This document shows, piece after piece, positions 33,007 to 42,030 of a DNA stretch of 43,080 bases (within the stretch, counting starts at the first letter, position 1; each line of letters starts with the position of its first letter). The notes under the pieces were generated by a model that was not told the origin of the DNA, ran no database searches, and was given only the letters and a program-made list of their open reading frames with translations. The stretch comes from Anaerolineae bacterium (GTDB taxonomy: Bacteria; Chloroflexota; Anaerolineae; Aggregatilineales; Phototrophicaceae): NCBI GenBank assembly GCA_012270545.1, contig JAAXID010000172.1, positions 1 to 43,080 on the forward strand. The letters run 5' to 3'. Made by a program: the position numbers and the translations under genes.

Positions 33007-34299
33007 CTACATCATCGCCATATCGAGCTCGCGTTGGACTTCCTCGGTCACGCGATCCAGGGCTTCCTGCGCGCTGAGCATTCCGGCTTTGACCGACGTC
33101 TCGGCTTCGCCCAGGCGCGAATTGTAGAAATCGTTCACTGGTATCTTCGCAGGACCAAAAGCGTTGGGTCCATTCAGCAGGTCCAGCGCCAATTGGAAGC
33201 GATGATCGCTGACGAAGCGCTCGGCGGTCGCCGCGCCAACCTTGGGCGGGATATTCTGAATATTGAAGCAGAATTCGCCCATGTGCTCGTCTTCGCTGAG
33301 CCAGCGGATGAATTCCCAGGCCGCGTCCGGATTGATGACGCCGGTCGGAATCGTGAAGACGCTGCCGCCAAAGGTCGTGCAATTCGGACGGCCGCCATCG
33401 GGATAAGGCGCCGCGATCATGTCCATCTCGAGATCTGGCGCGAACTTCTTCTGGAACTGGATGAACCATTCGCCGATTTGCTTGAAGCCTTCCTTGCCGA
33501 CGAAGAAGGGATTCTGCGTGCTGATGTAATCGCCGAAGCCGCTGGTGAAAGCCGCGACCTTCTCAGGACCCAGCCGTGACCAATAGCCCGCCATCCACTC
33601 GAGGGCGGCAACATTGGCCGGGTCGTTCGCCGTTATGGTCTGGCTGTCTTCATCGTACAAGCTGCCGCCGAAGACGTGACCCCACCAGGTGAGATTGGCC
33701 GGCAGCAAGCCGACGCGCTCAATATTGCCATCGGCATCGATGATCTCGAAGGCTTGCGAAACCTCGTCAAGCTCGGCGATGCTGGTCGGCGCTTCGCTGA
33801 CGCCGAGCTCTTGCATCGCTGGCGGCGAAAAGGCCAGCATCCGCGCGTTGGAGGTACACATCAACCCCCAAAGCTCGCCGTTGTACCACCAATTGTCCCA
33901 GAGTTGCGGGAAGTATTCAGAGCCGTCGATGCCGGCCGCTTCGGCATAGGCGGTCAACGGTGTCAGGGCGCCTTGCGAGGCGATCTGCACCAGCTGATGC
34001 AGCCAAACGGCGGAGACGACATCCGGCGGATTCCCGCCCGCGATCGCCGTCAACACCTTCTCGTACTGCCCGAAAACCGTCGTCATATTGACGTAGATAT
34101 TCTCGTGCTCTTCATTGAAATGATCGACCAGGGCCTGCAGGGCGTCAAACTCGAAGCCGCTCCAGCCCGTCCAATAATTGAGGAATGCCTGCTCTTGCGC
34201 GTAGGTTAGGCCCGCCGGCATCGCAGATATCGCCGCCGCTGTGCCCGCCGCCATACTTGCCCGCAGAAAATCCCTGCGTGATAGCTTTCTCTCGCTCAT
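33007..34299 (-). CDS. ABC transporter sugar-binding protein (SBP_bac_1 family)
   Basis: This 430-residue extracytoplasmic binding protein begins with a twin-arginine signal (SRRDFLRAS at 7-15, small-residue stretch, TYAQEQ cleavage region). Typical features are NYWTGWSGFEFDALQALVDHFNEEH, GNPPDVVSAVWLHQLVQIASQG and the C-terminal WEFIRWLSEDEHM. ATG 34299 is chosen because AGGAG precedes it and the Tat motif then lies at the N-terminus; an extension to 34407 runs through the promoter. It is the first gene of the sugar-uptake operon. The ligand is unknown; neighbouring polyol and keto-sugar enzymes suggest a small sugar or polyol. Confidence 0.9.
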   Translation of the reverse strand: MSERKLSRRDFLRASMAAGTAAAISAMPAGLTYAQEQAFLNYWTGWSGFEFDALQALVDHFNEEHENIYVNMTTVFGQYEKVLTAIAGGNPPDVVSAVWLHQLVQIASQGALTPLTAYAEAAGIDGSEYFPQLWDNWWYNGELWGLMCTSNARMLAFSPPAMQELGVSEAPTSIAELDEVSQAFEIIDADGNIERVGLLPANLTWWGHVFGGSLYDEDSQTITANDPANVAALEWMAGYWSRLGPEKVAAFTSGFGDYISTQNPFFVGKEGFKQIGEWFIQFQKKFAPDLEMDMIAAPYPDGGRPNCTTFGGSVFTIPTGVINPDAAWEFIRWLSEDEHMGEFCFNIQNIPPKVGAATAERFVSDHRFQLALDLLNGPNAFGPAKIPVNDFYNSRLGEAETSVKAGMLSAQEALDRVTEEVQRELDMAMM

Positions 34300-34337
34300 G
34301 ACTTTCTCTCCTTCTTGAAATGCTCCATTACTAAATG

Positions 34338-34366
34338 ACTTTACATTGGTTGCGCTGCCGCCGCAA
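34338..34366 (-). promoter_or_regulatory. Promoter of the sugar-uptake operon
   Basis: The minus strand has TTGCGG (34366-34361) and TAAAGT (34343-34338) with a 17-base spacer, 39 bases upstream of the binding-protein start. Confidence 0.45.
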
Positions 34367-34434
34367 CGCGCCATCGCCCGCGTTCCCGCTGGAGGCTTTG
34401 CGTACATCGTCGATTATGGCTTTTATTCCATGCT

Positions 34435-34464
34435 TTGTCAAAACGAGCCTGAGCATGCGACAAT
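34435..34464 (+). promoter_or_regulatory. Promoter of the NamZ-type gene
   Basis: TTGTCA (34435-34440) and GACAAT (34459-34464) are separated by 18 bases, 40 bases upstream of the start at 34505. It is divergent from the sugar-uptake promoter. Confidence 0.45.
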
Positions 34465-34504
34465 AGAGAGGGAGGCGCGGTATACGTGAAAGAGAGCAGA
34501 ATGC

Positions 34505-35668
34505 ATGACGACAGAACTGGGTTTGGAAGTCTTTCTTGAGGCGCATTTGGACCTTGTCGCCGGGTTGCGCGTCGGCTTGCTGGCCTGCCCCAGCAGCGTC
34601 GACAGCCAATTGCGCAGCGCTGTCGAACGTTTGCATCGGCATCCCGATGTGAATCTGGTCGCGCTTTTTGGTCCCGAACACGGCATCCGCGGCGACGCCC
34701 AAGCCGGCCGTCCGGTCGCGTCCGCCATCGATCCATTAACGGCCTTGCCCGTCTACAGCCTCTACGGTGAAACACAGTCACCGACAGCCGAGATGCTAAG
34801 CGGCATTGATGTCATCATTATCGATCTGCAAGATGCGGGGGTCCGCTTCTATACTTTTCTAGCGACGACGCTATACGTTATGGCGGCGGCCAAGGAGGCG
34901 GGCATCGCGGTGATCATGCTGGATCGTCCGGCGCCGATCGGCGGAAATCGCGTCGAGGGTCCCGTTCTTGATCCGGCCTATACTTCCTTCGTTGGTCCCT
35001 ATCCATTGCCGATACGCTACGGCATGACCCTGGGTGAAGTCGCTCGGCTGGCCAACGACCGGGACATCGGCTGCGACCTGACCGTCATCGCGCTGCGCGG
35101 ATGGTTACGGACGATGTGGTTCGATGACACGGGGCTGCCCTTCATCCCTTCTTCGCCCAACCTGCCGACGCTGGAGGCCCTGACGCTCTATCCGGGCGCC
35201 TGCCTCGTCGAAGGTACGAACCTATCGGAAGGCAGAGGAACGACCCGTCCCTTCGAATATATTGGCGCGCCGTGGATAGATGATGCGGAATCCTTAGCCG
35301 ATCAGCTGAATGGACTGTCGCTGCCGGGCCTGCGCTTTCGACCGGTTTATTTTGTGCCCACCTTCAGCAAGCATCAAGGCGAGCTCTGCGCCGGTGTTCA
35401 CGTTTATGTGATCGACCGAGACATTTTCCAGCCGGTGAGCGCTATGCTGCATGTATTGCAGACGCTGAAGCGGCGCTACCCCGACGAATTCAGCTGGCGC
35501 CGACCATGGAGAGAAGGGTCACGCCCGCCAATTGACCTGTTATGGGGGGACGATAGTTTGCGCCGTCATCTCGATTCGGACGAAGCTGTCGAAGCGCTCA
35601 TCGAGAGCTGGCAGCCTGACTTGCGAGAATTTGAACGATTGCGCGCGGAGTATCGCCTGTATTCGTGA
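34505..35668 (+). CDS. namZ: Exo-beta-N-acetylmuramidase NamZ family (DUF1343, GH171)
   Basis: DUF1343 proteins include Bacillus NamZ, which removes MurNAc from the non-reducing end of murein glycan fragments. This 387-residue protein has LFGPEHGIRGDAQAG (55-69), IDLQDAGVRFYTF (106-118), VIMLDRPAPIGGNRVEGP and EGTNLSEGRGTTRPFEYIG, all strong family signatures. The family is often secreted, but no signal peptide is visible here, so this one may act on fragments taken up by the cell. It faces the M24 peptidase gene convergently and shares the region with GH20, SIS and NagA genes for amino sugars. Confidence 0.87.
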   Translation: MTTELGLEVFLEAHLDLVAGLRVGLLACPSSVDSQLRSAVERLHRHPDVNLVALFGPEHGIRGDAQAGRPVASAIDPLTALPVYSLYGETQSPTAEMLSGIDVIIIDLQDAGVRFYTFLATTLYVMAAAKEAGIAVIMLDRPAPIGGNRVEGPVLDPAYTSFVGPYPLPIRYGMTLGEVARLANDRDIGCDLTVIALRGWLRTMWFDDTGLPFIPSSPNLPTLEALTLYPGACLVEGTNLSEGRGTTRPFEYIGAPWIDDAESLADQLNGLSLPGLRFRPVYFVPTFSKHQGELCAGVHVYVIDRDIFQPVSAMLHVLQTLKRRYPDEFSWRRPWREGSRPPIDLLWGDDSLRRHLDSDEAVEALIESWQPDLREFERLRAEYRLYS

Positions 35669-35684
35669 GAATGGACCTAGTTGC

Positions 35685-36827
35685 TTACCCAATTACGATC
35701 AGCTCTTGCCAGCCATTGCTGAGCTTTTCGCCGCCGCCGGGCCGCGCCACCACCACATCCTCAACCCGCGCCGAGTAGCTATTGATCTGCATGATGCTTG
35801 GCTCGATGGTGAACAGCATGCCTTCTTGCAGCGGCGTCTCATCGCCCTTGGTCAGGAAGGGTGGCTCGTGCACATCCATGCCGATACCGTGCCCGAGGCG
35901 GTGACGGAAAGCCTCGCCGTAGCCGGCCTCCTCAATCACTTGGCGCGCCGCGCGGTCAGCGTCAGTGGTGGTGGCTTCACCCGCTTTCAAGGCCACGACG
36001 CCCGCGGCCTGCGACGCCATCATCACATCGTAGACCCGCTGCGCTTCAGCGTCTGGCTCGCCGAAGAATACCGTGCGCCCGAAGTCGTAGCACCAGCCTT
36101 CATAGATGCCGCCAAAATCAAAGAGGATGGACACCGGCGGGTCCAGTTTGCGATGCCAACTCTCCATCCGCGCCCCGAAAAGAAGCGGATGATTCGGTCC
36201 CGAGTTATAGAGCGATGTCGTGAAGGATTGGCCCAGCGAGCCATGTTTGCGCAGCTGGTAGTTGACCTCTTCAACGATTTCCAACTCGGTCATGCCCAGG
36301 CGCAGCGCTTTCAGCGTATCGGCGAAGGCGGCTTCTGTGATACGCCCCGCCTCCCTCATTAGGTTGATGTCCGCTTCCGTTTTGATGACGCGCATCGGAC
36401 GCAGCAGCGCCGTCCCCGACAGAAACGAGGCGCCGGGCAGCAATGGCTGCAAATGAGAGACGGTCTCGCCGGTGGCGAAATCGCTAATCGCCACACGCGG
36501 ATTCTGCGGCAAGTTGAACCCATCGAGGATGCCCTTGACCATCTCGGCCGGTTCATCCCAGTCGCCCAGGACGCGGATGTCAATCCCTTCCAGCCGGCTC
36601 AGCCCGCCGAACTCAGCCGTCATGCGTGGCAGCGGCAACACGGGCGCCTGATGGGGCGTGATCCAGGCGCCCTCGAGCCAGTCGCCGGGATGGATCGTAT
36701 TGCCGTAATTGGGAAAATCGCGCGGGACGCCGGTCAAGTATTGCAGGTCGGATGAGAGCGGGAAGAAGGCGAGATCGGCGTGCTCGGCGAGGATACCCTG
36801 AAATCGCTGCAAGCGGTCGCTGGACAT
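35685..36827 (-). CDS. M24 family aminopeptidase (Xaa-Pro aminopeptidase-like)
   Basis: This cytoplasmic metallopeptidase of 380 residues has an N-terminal creatinase-like domain (to about 140) and a C-terminal pita-bread domain. The full dinuclear metal set is present: D237 (ILFDFGG), D248 (CYDFGRT), H313 (HRLGHGIGMDVHEPP), E342 (FTIEPS) and E356 (RVEDVVV). It should release N-terminal residues, often before proline. ATG 36827 is chosen because AAGGAG precedes it at six bases; an in-frame ATG at 36854 lacks a site. It may trim peptides, including those from murein turnover, but that is inference from position. Confidence 0.9.
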   Translation of the reverse strand: MSSDRLQRFQGILAEHADLAFFPLSSDLQYLTGVPRDFPNYGNTIHPGDWLEGAWITPHQAPVLPLPRMTAEFGGLSRLEGIDIRVLGDWDEPAEMVKGILDGFNLPQNPRVAISDFATGETVSHLQPLLPGASFLSGTALLRPMRVIKTEADINLMREAGRITEAAFADTLKALRLGMTELEIVEEVNYQLRKHGSLGQSFTTSLYNSGPNHPLLFGARMESWHRKLDPPVSILFDFGGIYEGWCYDFGRTVFFGEPDAEAQRVYDVMMASQAAGVVALKAGEATTTDADRAARQVIEEAGYGEAFRHRLGHGIGMDVHEPPFLTKGDETPLQEGMLFTIEPSIMQINSYSARVEDVVVARPGGGEKLSNGWQELIVIG

Positions 36828-37019
36828 GAGACGCTCCTTTTGGCTTACACGCAATGTACTGATAGTAACGCGTTTGCGCCGAAATAACAGCTGCCTCGCG
36901 ACGTATCGCGGGCATCGATTTCTGCCACTACCGTCCCGATCCGCAAGCCAGCGACTTGCCGCCTGTCAAATACAGGATCGATCGCTTGCGAAAACTGCTT
37001 CCGCTCCTGCTGCCCAGCT

Positions 37020-38048
37020 TCACTCGGTAATCGTCACCTTTGACAATCCGCGCGGGTTGTCGACCTCGTAGCCGCGCGCCAGCGCCTGCTGCAGGGCGAA
37101 GATCTGACCGGGCATTACCGCCGGGATCGGGCTGAGCCATTCTGGCGTCGCTGGTATCGTCATGGCTTGCGTACCTTGCCCAAGCAGGTCGCTGTTGTTG
37201 CTGATGATCAACGTTTCGGCGCGCATCTCATTGAGCCGCTGACACATATCCACCATCCCCGCGAGGGTTTTGCCCTGAGGCGCTACCAGGATGACCGGAT
37301 GCCCGCAGTCAATAGCGGCGATAGGACCGTGACGGAAGTTGGCTTCGCTATAGCCTTCGCTGGCGATATAGCTCAATTCTTTGACCTTGAGGCTGACTTC
37401 GCGGGCGGTGGCGTAATTGAGGCCGCGCCCCAAGGTCACCAGACGATTGATGGTGCGATAGCGTTGCGCCCAGGCGGTGATCTCTTCGCAGAGGCTAAGC
37501 GCCTGCGCCGCGAGCTTGGGCAGCGCGCTCAGCTCCTTCCGCATAACTTCACTACCTGTCAGCGCGCTTGTCAGCATGGCGATGACTGTCAGTTGCGCGG
37601 TATAGGTCTTGGTGGCCGCCACGCTTAATTCCCGCTCGGCAAGCAGCGGCAGATGATATTTCGCGGTCTGCGCCAGCGGCGAGTCCTCAAAATTCGTGAT
37701 CGCTAAGGTAAGCGCGCCCTGCTGATTGGCATCGCGCAAGACAGCGCGAACATCCTCCGCCTCCCCCGATTGCGAGATGCCGATGACCAACGCGCGTGAC
37801 AGATCTGGCGCAGTCCCATACACCGTGTGCAGTGACGGCGTCGCTAACATCACCGGGGTGCCCAGCATCCCCCCAAACATATATTGGGCATAATGAGCGG
37901 CGTTATTCGAAGTGCCGCGGGCGGCGATGCAAGCGAAGACCGGATTGAAGTCGGCTATCGCTTTGGCGGCGGCCGCCGTCGCCGCGCCTTCGCTTAGCAG
38001 CCGTTCGATGACAGCCGGTTGTTGCGCGATTTCTGCTTGCAGGTGCAT
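37020..38048 (-). CDS. SIS-domain protein, GlmS-isomerase-like (probable glucosamine-6-phosphate deaminase type II)
   Basis: This 342-residue protein has two SIS domains. It matches the isomerase half of GlmS without the glutaminase domain. Motifs are ARGTSNNAAHYAQYM near 43, IGISQSGEAEDVRAVL near 113, RELSVAATKTYTAQL, LGRGLNYATAREVSLKVKE and the C-terminal ending NPRGLSKVTITE typical of GlmS. Stand-alone forms include NagB-II deaminases converting glucosamine 6-phosphate to fructose 6-phosphate and ammonia. With NagA and GH20 genes nearby, this is the most economical role. It lies 14 bases downstream of the GH20 gene. Confidence 0.82.
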   Translation of the reverse strand: MHLQAEIAQQPAVIERLLSEGAATAAAAKAIADFNPVFACIAARGTSNNAAHYAQYMFGGMLGTPVMLATPSLHTVYGTAPDLSRALVIGISQSGEAEDVRAVLRDANQQGALTLAITNFEDSPLAQTAKYHLPLLAERELSVAATKTYTAQLTVIAMLTSALTGSEVMRKELSALPKLAAQALSLCEEITAWAQRYRTINRLVTLGRGLNYATAREVSLKVKELSYIASEGYSEANFRHGPIAAIDCGHPVILVAPQGKTLAGMVDMCQRLNEMRAETLIISNNSDLLGQGTQAMTIPATPEWLSPIPAVMPGQIFALQQALARGYEVDNPRGLSKVTITE

Positions 38049-38062
38049 GATGCGCCTGTCCT

Positions 38063-39613
38063 TTAGTCGTCCAGGGGACGATAGTTGACTCCCAGCATCT
38101 CAAGGCAGGGCAGATGCGCTTTAAGCCTCTGCACCAAGGCATCGTAACTGCGATCGGACGGATGATTCCAGAGCACGTCGGCGATGGCGATGGCGCGCGG
38201 GAAGGCCATATACTCCGCGTGTTCGGCGCTGGGAATGTATTCCGTCCAGATATTGCCTTGTCCACCGAGGATGTGGCGCCTCTTCTCCGGGGCGATCTCG
38301 TCGGGCAGGACGACATATTGCCAGACTTGCTCCAGCGGCAGCGTGCTGGCGATCGCGGGCGGTTCACGGGTCCAGTCTTCGTGCTGGTAATAATCCAGGT
38401 AGCAATAGGTATTCGGCGTCATGATAACATCATGCCCGGCCTTTGCCGCTGCAATGCCGCCAGCGCTTCCACGCCAGCTCATGACCGTCGCTTTAGGCGC
38501 CAATCCGCCTTCCAGAATCTCGTCCCAGCCGACCAGACGGCGGCCTCTTTCACTGAGCCAGTATTCAATCTGACGGATGAACCAGCTTTGCAGTTCGTGC
38601 TCATCGGCCAGCCCTTCGGCTTTGATGCGCGCTTGACATTTGGGGCAGGCCGCCCAGCGTTCCTTTGGCGCTTCGTCGCCACCGATGTGGATGTACTCGG
38701 AGGGAAAGAGCGCGAGCACTTCCTCAAACACGTCTCCCAAGAAGGCGAAAACCTCATCGTTGCCGGCGCAATAGATGTTGGGGTCGATGCCCCAGGTCGT
38801 TCGCACCTCGTAAGCGCTTCCGACGCAGCCGAGTTCGGGATAGGCGCTGAGCGCGGCCAGGCTGTGGCCGGGCAATTCGATCTCGGGCATGACAGTGATG
38901 CCGCGCTCGGCGGCATAGGCGACGATGTCGCGCGCCTCGTCCTGTGTGTAGAAGCCGCCATAGGGCTGTCCGTCCCCCTGCTTCGGATCGGCTGGAATCG
39001 GCGTTTCCGCCCGCTGGGAGCCGATATCGGTCAGGCGCGGGTACTTTTTGATTTCGAGCCGCCAGCCTTGATCCTCAGTCAGATGCCAGTGGAAAATGTT
39101 GAATTTGTAGAAGGCCATCGTGTCGATGAACTTCTTGATAAAGTCGACGGGGAACATGTGCCGCCCAACATCAAGATGCAAACCACGCCAGCCGAAAGCC
39201 GGTGCATCGCCGATTCGCACGGACGGTATCTCCCACGTGACCTCGTCTTGCGGCTCATCCATGAGGATCTGCGGAGGCAGGAGCTGCTGCAGCGTCTGCA
39301 TCGCGTGCAGAAAGCCACTGCGTCCGCCGGCGCCCAAGGTGACTCGCTCGGGCGCAACATCGAGCGTGTAAGCCTCGCTTGCTTCTTCTTCAGCGGATGA
39401 CACTAGCAAGATTGCGTTCGTCACCGCCGCGAGTATGTCGCCGTCCAGCGGGTAAACGGGCAGGTCGAAGCCGGTGGCGGGGCGCAGATAATCCGCGAGC
39501 CTTTCGCCAAGCGCGCTTTCGGCAGCGAATACGCGCGTGTGCGCATTGAGTGTGAAGGCGCCGGCCTTGCGTTCCAACTGCTGCGGTTGAGGGAAGAGAG
39601 TAATTGCGGACAT
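38063..39613 (-). CDS. Beta-N-acetylhexosaminidase, GH20
   Basis: GH20 enzymes remove terminal GlcNAc or GalNAc from chito-oligosaccharides or glycoconjugates. This 516-residue protein has an N-terminal GH20b domain (to about 125) and a TIM barrel with GWRGLHLDVGRHMFP, NIFHWHLTEDQGWRLEIKKYP and the catalytic pair D313-E314 in YIHIGGDEAPKERW. GGQGNIWTEYI follows towards the C-terminus. Start ATG 39613 gives the usual N-terminus (LFPQPQQLERKAGAF) with AGGATAA upstream; a longer start at 39658 overlaps the upstream gene. No signal peptide is seen, suggesting cytoplasmic action on imported oligosaccharides. Confidence 0.92.
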   Translation of the reverse strand: MSAITLFPQPQQLERKAGAFTLNAHTRVFAAESALGERLADYLRPATGFDLPVYPLDGDILAAVTNAILLVSSAEEEASEAYTLDVAPERVTLGAGGRSGFLHAMQTLQQLLPPQILMDEPQDEVTWEIPSVRIGDAPAFGWRGLHLDVGRHMFPVDFIKKFIDTMAFYKFNIFHWHLTEDQGWRLEIKKYPRLTDIGSQRAETPIPADPKQGDGQPYGGFYTQDEARDIVAYAAERGITVMPEIELPGHSLAALSAYPELGCVGSAYEVRTTWGIDPNIYCAGNDEVFAFLGDVFEEVLALFPSEYIHIGGDEAPKERWAACPKCQARIKAEGLADEHELQSWFIRQIEYWLSERGRRLVGWDEILEGGLAPKATVMSWRGSAGGIAAAKAGHDVIMTPNTYCYLDYYQHEDWTREPPAIASTLPLEQVWQYVVLPDEIAPEKRRHILGGQGNIWTEYIPSAEHAEYMAFPRAIAIADVLWNHPSDRSYDALVQRLKAHLPCLEMLGVNYRPLDD

Positions 39614-39644
39614 GCGGCATTTATCCTGTGTTGGCGCCCGGTCG

Positions 39645-40685
39645 CTAGATGTCTTCAAGCGAGATTACGGCGCTAAGATTCTGCGGTTGGTCGGGATCGC
39701 AGCCCTTGAACAAGGCGCGATGGTAGGCGAGCAATTGAAGAACGGGAAGATAAAGGATGGGCGTACACCAGCTTGGCAGATCGGCCGGCAGCGGAATTTC
39801 AGGCGCCAGTTCAGTCGGTGATTGCCCGATCGCCAGCAGACGTGCGCCCATTTCGGCCATTTCCCGCAGTACGCGGATTTCCTGATTTGCCGTCGCCGGC
39901 GAGATCAGCCCGATAACGAGGCTGTCTTCGCCGACCATCGACATGGGTCCATGGCGCAATTCCAGCGTATGATAGGCTTCACTATAGGAGCGTGACATCT
40001 CCTTCATTTTGAGCATCGCCTCGCAAGCGATGCCATAGAGCGCGTCCATCCCCAGGAAGAAGAATTTCTCTATGGCGGCGTCTTCCGCCAGCGAGATTGC
40101 CAGGCCCCCGTGAGATTCGAGGAGCTGCCGGCAGACCGCGGGCAACTGGCGGCTATCACCCAGGCTGTTTCCGGCTAGGTGCGCCGCCATCTGCTGAACA
40201 ACGACGGTCATGCTGCTGAAGGAGCGCGTCTGCGCAACACTGTTTTCCTGGGCCGCGTCGATGGCGATTGCGAGGTCGGCGCTATCCGCTAGCGGGCTGC
40301 CGCTGTCACAAGTAACGGTGATGACGGCTCCGCCTGTGCGGGACTTGAATTGTCCCTGCGCGCGGAGGGTCTCGGTTGTTGTGCCGGAGCGCGAGAGCGT
40401 GAGCAGCAGGTATTGACGTCCGGGCGGGCAAATCGCATCGCTGCAGAGCAGAAGCTCCGACGCCGGGCAGGCGCTGGCATCGATGCCGCTGTGACGCAAG
40501 AGACGGGCGGCGGTCAGCGCGAGGTAATAGGTCGAGCCGCAGCCGGTGACGATGACGGCCTCCGGGGCGGCCTCCGCCCAGAACGAAGCGAAGTTATTCC
40601 GCTGCGCGCCGAAGGCCTCCAGCGCAATCGACCATACAGCCGGCTGGCTCATGATTTCCGTTTCTGTGTATTGCCCGCGCGTCAT
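39645..40685 (-). CDS. SIS-domain sugar isomerase (AgaS/FrlB-like)
   Basis: This protein of about 346 residues has two SIS domains but is clearly different from the one at 37020. Motifs are VIVTGCGSTYYLALTAARLL, LLTLSRSGTTTETLRAQ, QTRSFSSMTVVVQQMAAHL and SYSEAYHTLELRHGPMSM. This resembles AgaS (amino-sugar isomerase/deaminase) and fructosamine deglycase FrlB. It may convert a phosphorylated amino sugar other than GlcN-6-P. The start is uncertain: ATG 40721 overlaps a TAGAAT box, so a transcript would begin near 40713. I therefore prefer ATG 40685 (MTRGQYTETEIM). It heads the minus-strand set with GH20 and the other SIS gene. Confidence 0.8.
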   Translation of the reverse strand: MTRGQYTETEIMSQPAVWSIALEAFGAQRNNFASFWAEAAPEAVIVTGCGSTYYLALTAARLLRHSGIDASACPASELLLCSDAICPPGRQYLLLTLSRSGTTTETLRAQGQFKSRTGGAVITVTCDSGSPLADSADLAIAIDAAQENSVAQTRSFSSMTVVVQQMAAHLAGNSLGDSRQLPAVCRQLLESHGGLAISLAEDAAIEKFFFLGMDALYGIACEAMLKMKEMSRSYSEAYHTLELRHGPMSMVGEDSLVIGLISPATANQEIRVLREMAEMGARLLAIGQSPTELAPEIPLPADLPSWCTPILYLPVLQLLAYHRALFKGCDPDQPQNLSAVISLEDI

Positions 40686-40719
40686 CGGTTTATCCAGTGT
40701 TTCCTCATTTCGCTCGGTC

Positions 40720-40725
40720 ATTCTA
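40720..40725 (-). promoter_or_regulatory. -10 box (TAGAAT) upstream of the SIS/GH20 gene set
   Basis: The minus strand reads TAGAAT here. It overlaps the most upstream ATG of the SIS gene and favours the ATG at 40685. No clear -35 is seen. Confidence 0.35.
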
Positions 40726-40804
40726 GCAGAGTGTCGCCCACATCCCAGATTGGCTCTGCGGGGCCGCCCTGCGATCTGATCGCCGAGCCGCGCAGAATCA
40801 GTGT

Positions 40805-40810
40805 TATACT
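40805..40810 (+). promoter_or_regulatory. -10 box (TATACT) of nagA
   Basis: TATACT lies 36 bases upstream of the chosen GTG start of nagA. The -35 position is poorly conserved. The box is divergent from the SIS/GH20 promoter about 80 bases away, so the two directions may share regulation. Confidence 0.4.
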
Positions 40811-40845
40811 CGCGCGCATGTCGCAGTCAATATGGTAAAAGCCAA

Positions 40846-42030
40846 GTGTCGCGGATTCTGATCGAAAACAGCCGCGTTTGGCAGGAGGACGGATTCGTCT
40901 CCGGGCGCACGCTGGTCCTGGACGACGGCCTCATTGTCGGTTTGCTGCCGGAAGCGGACCTAGGGCGTCTGCCCGGCGATCGGCGTGTAGATGGCCGCGG
41001 GGCTTATGCGTTGCCGGGTTTCATCGATCTGCATATTCACGGCAGCATGGGTGTTGATGTCATGGACGGATCGCTCATGTCTTTGCGGAGCTTGTGCGAT
41101 TTCCTCATTCGGGGTGGCGTGACCAGCTTTTTGTCTACCACCATGACCGATTCAGCCGCGCGAATCAACGCCGCGCTGTCGGTGATGAGGACCTTCGCTG
41201 AGCAGCCGGGCACGCCATTTCAGGGCGTACATATTGAAGGACCTTACCTCAACCCTGCCTATCGCGGGTCGCAACCGGCAGCGCATCTGCGCGAGCCCAA
41301 ACCTGAAGAATATAGGCCTTGGCTGAAGACCGGGCTGGTCAAAATGATCACCTTGGCGCCGGAAATCGCTGGGGGAGAGGTCTTGATGCGAGAGGCGCTG
41401 GCGCACGGGGCAGTCGTTTCAGTCGGGCACAGCGGCGCGGATTATGAAGCGGCGACTCGCTATTTCGCCGCGGGCGCGCGACAGGTCACGCATACTTTTA
41501 ACGGCATGCCCGGCATCCATCACCGTCAGCCTGGCATCTTCATCGCCGCGCTCGAGAACCCTGATGTCACCTTCCAGATCATTCCCGATGGCATCCATGT
41601 ACATCCGGCCGTCGTCAGAATGTTGCTGCGGCTGGTCGGCATTGAACGGGTCGTGGTGATAACCGATGCGATGGTGGCGACCGGGCTGGGCGATGGCGAG
41701 TATGCTTTGGGCGATGTCGCTGTCACCGTCCACAATGGTCAAGCGCGAACACCGTCCGGCGGCTTGGCAGGCAGCACGCTGACGATATCGCAGGCTTTAA
41801 GGAATATGATGCGCTTCTGCGATTTGACGCTGGAGGAAGCCATCCCGATGCTGACGCGCGTTCCGGCACGTTCGCTTGGCATGTATCCGCAGAAGGGTTC
41901 GCTGGAAGCGGGAACGGACGCCGATATCATCCTCTGGGATCCGCAGCAGGGTGTGCGGGGGACCTTTATCCAGGGTGAGCTGGTCTATCAAGCACAGGCA
42001 CAATGTACTGCGCATACTGTGGCCGATTGA
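40846..42030 (+). CDS. nagA: N-acetylglucosamine-6-phosphate deacetylase
   Basis: NagA removes acetate from GlcNAc-6-phosphate in the cytoplasm. This protein of about 394 residues has the amidohydrolase HxH at H63/H65 (FIDLHIHGSMGVDVMDG), the metal glutamate in VHIEGPYLNPAYRGSQ, histidines in VSVGHSGADYE and VTHTFNGM, and the catalytic aspartate in VVITDAMVATGLGDGEY. All are standard. The start is taken as GTG 40846 because the family N-terminus begins there and the -10 box lies upstream; a GTG at 40801 overlaps that box. It supplies glucosamine 6-phosphate to the SIS enzymes. No GlcNAc kinase is in the window. Confidence 0.92.
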   Translation: MSRILIENSRVWQEDGFVSGRTLVLDDGLIVGLLPEADLGRLPGDRRVDGRGAYALPGFIDLHIHGSMGVDVMDGSLMSLRSLCDFLIRGGVTSFLSTTMTDSAARINAALSVMRTFAEQPGTPFQGVHIEGPYLNPAYRGSQPAAHLREPKPEEYRPWLKTGLVKMITLAPEIAGGEVLMREALAHGAVVSVGHSGADYEAATRYFAAGARQVTHTFNGMPGIHHRQPGIFIAALENPDVTFQIIPDGIHVHPAVVRMLLRLVGIERVVVITDAMVATGLGDGEYALGDVAVTVHNGQARTPSGGLAGSTLTISQALRNMMRFCDLTLEEAIPMLTRVPARSLGMYPQKGSLEAGTDADIILWDPQQGVRGTFIQGELVYQAQAQCTAHTVAD

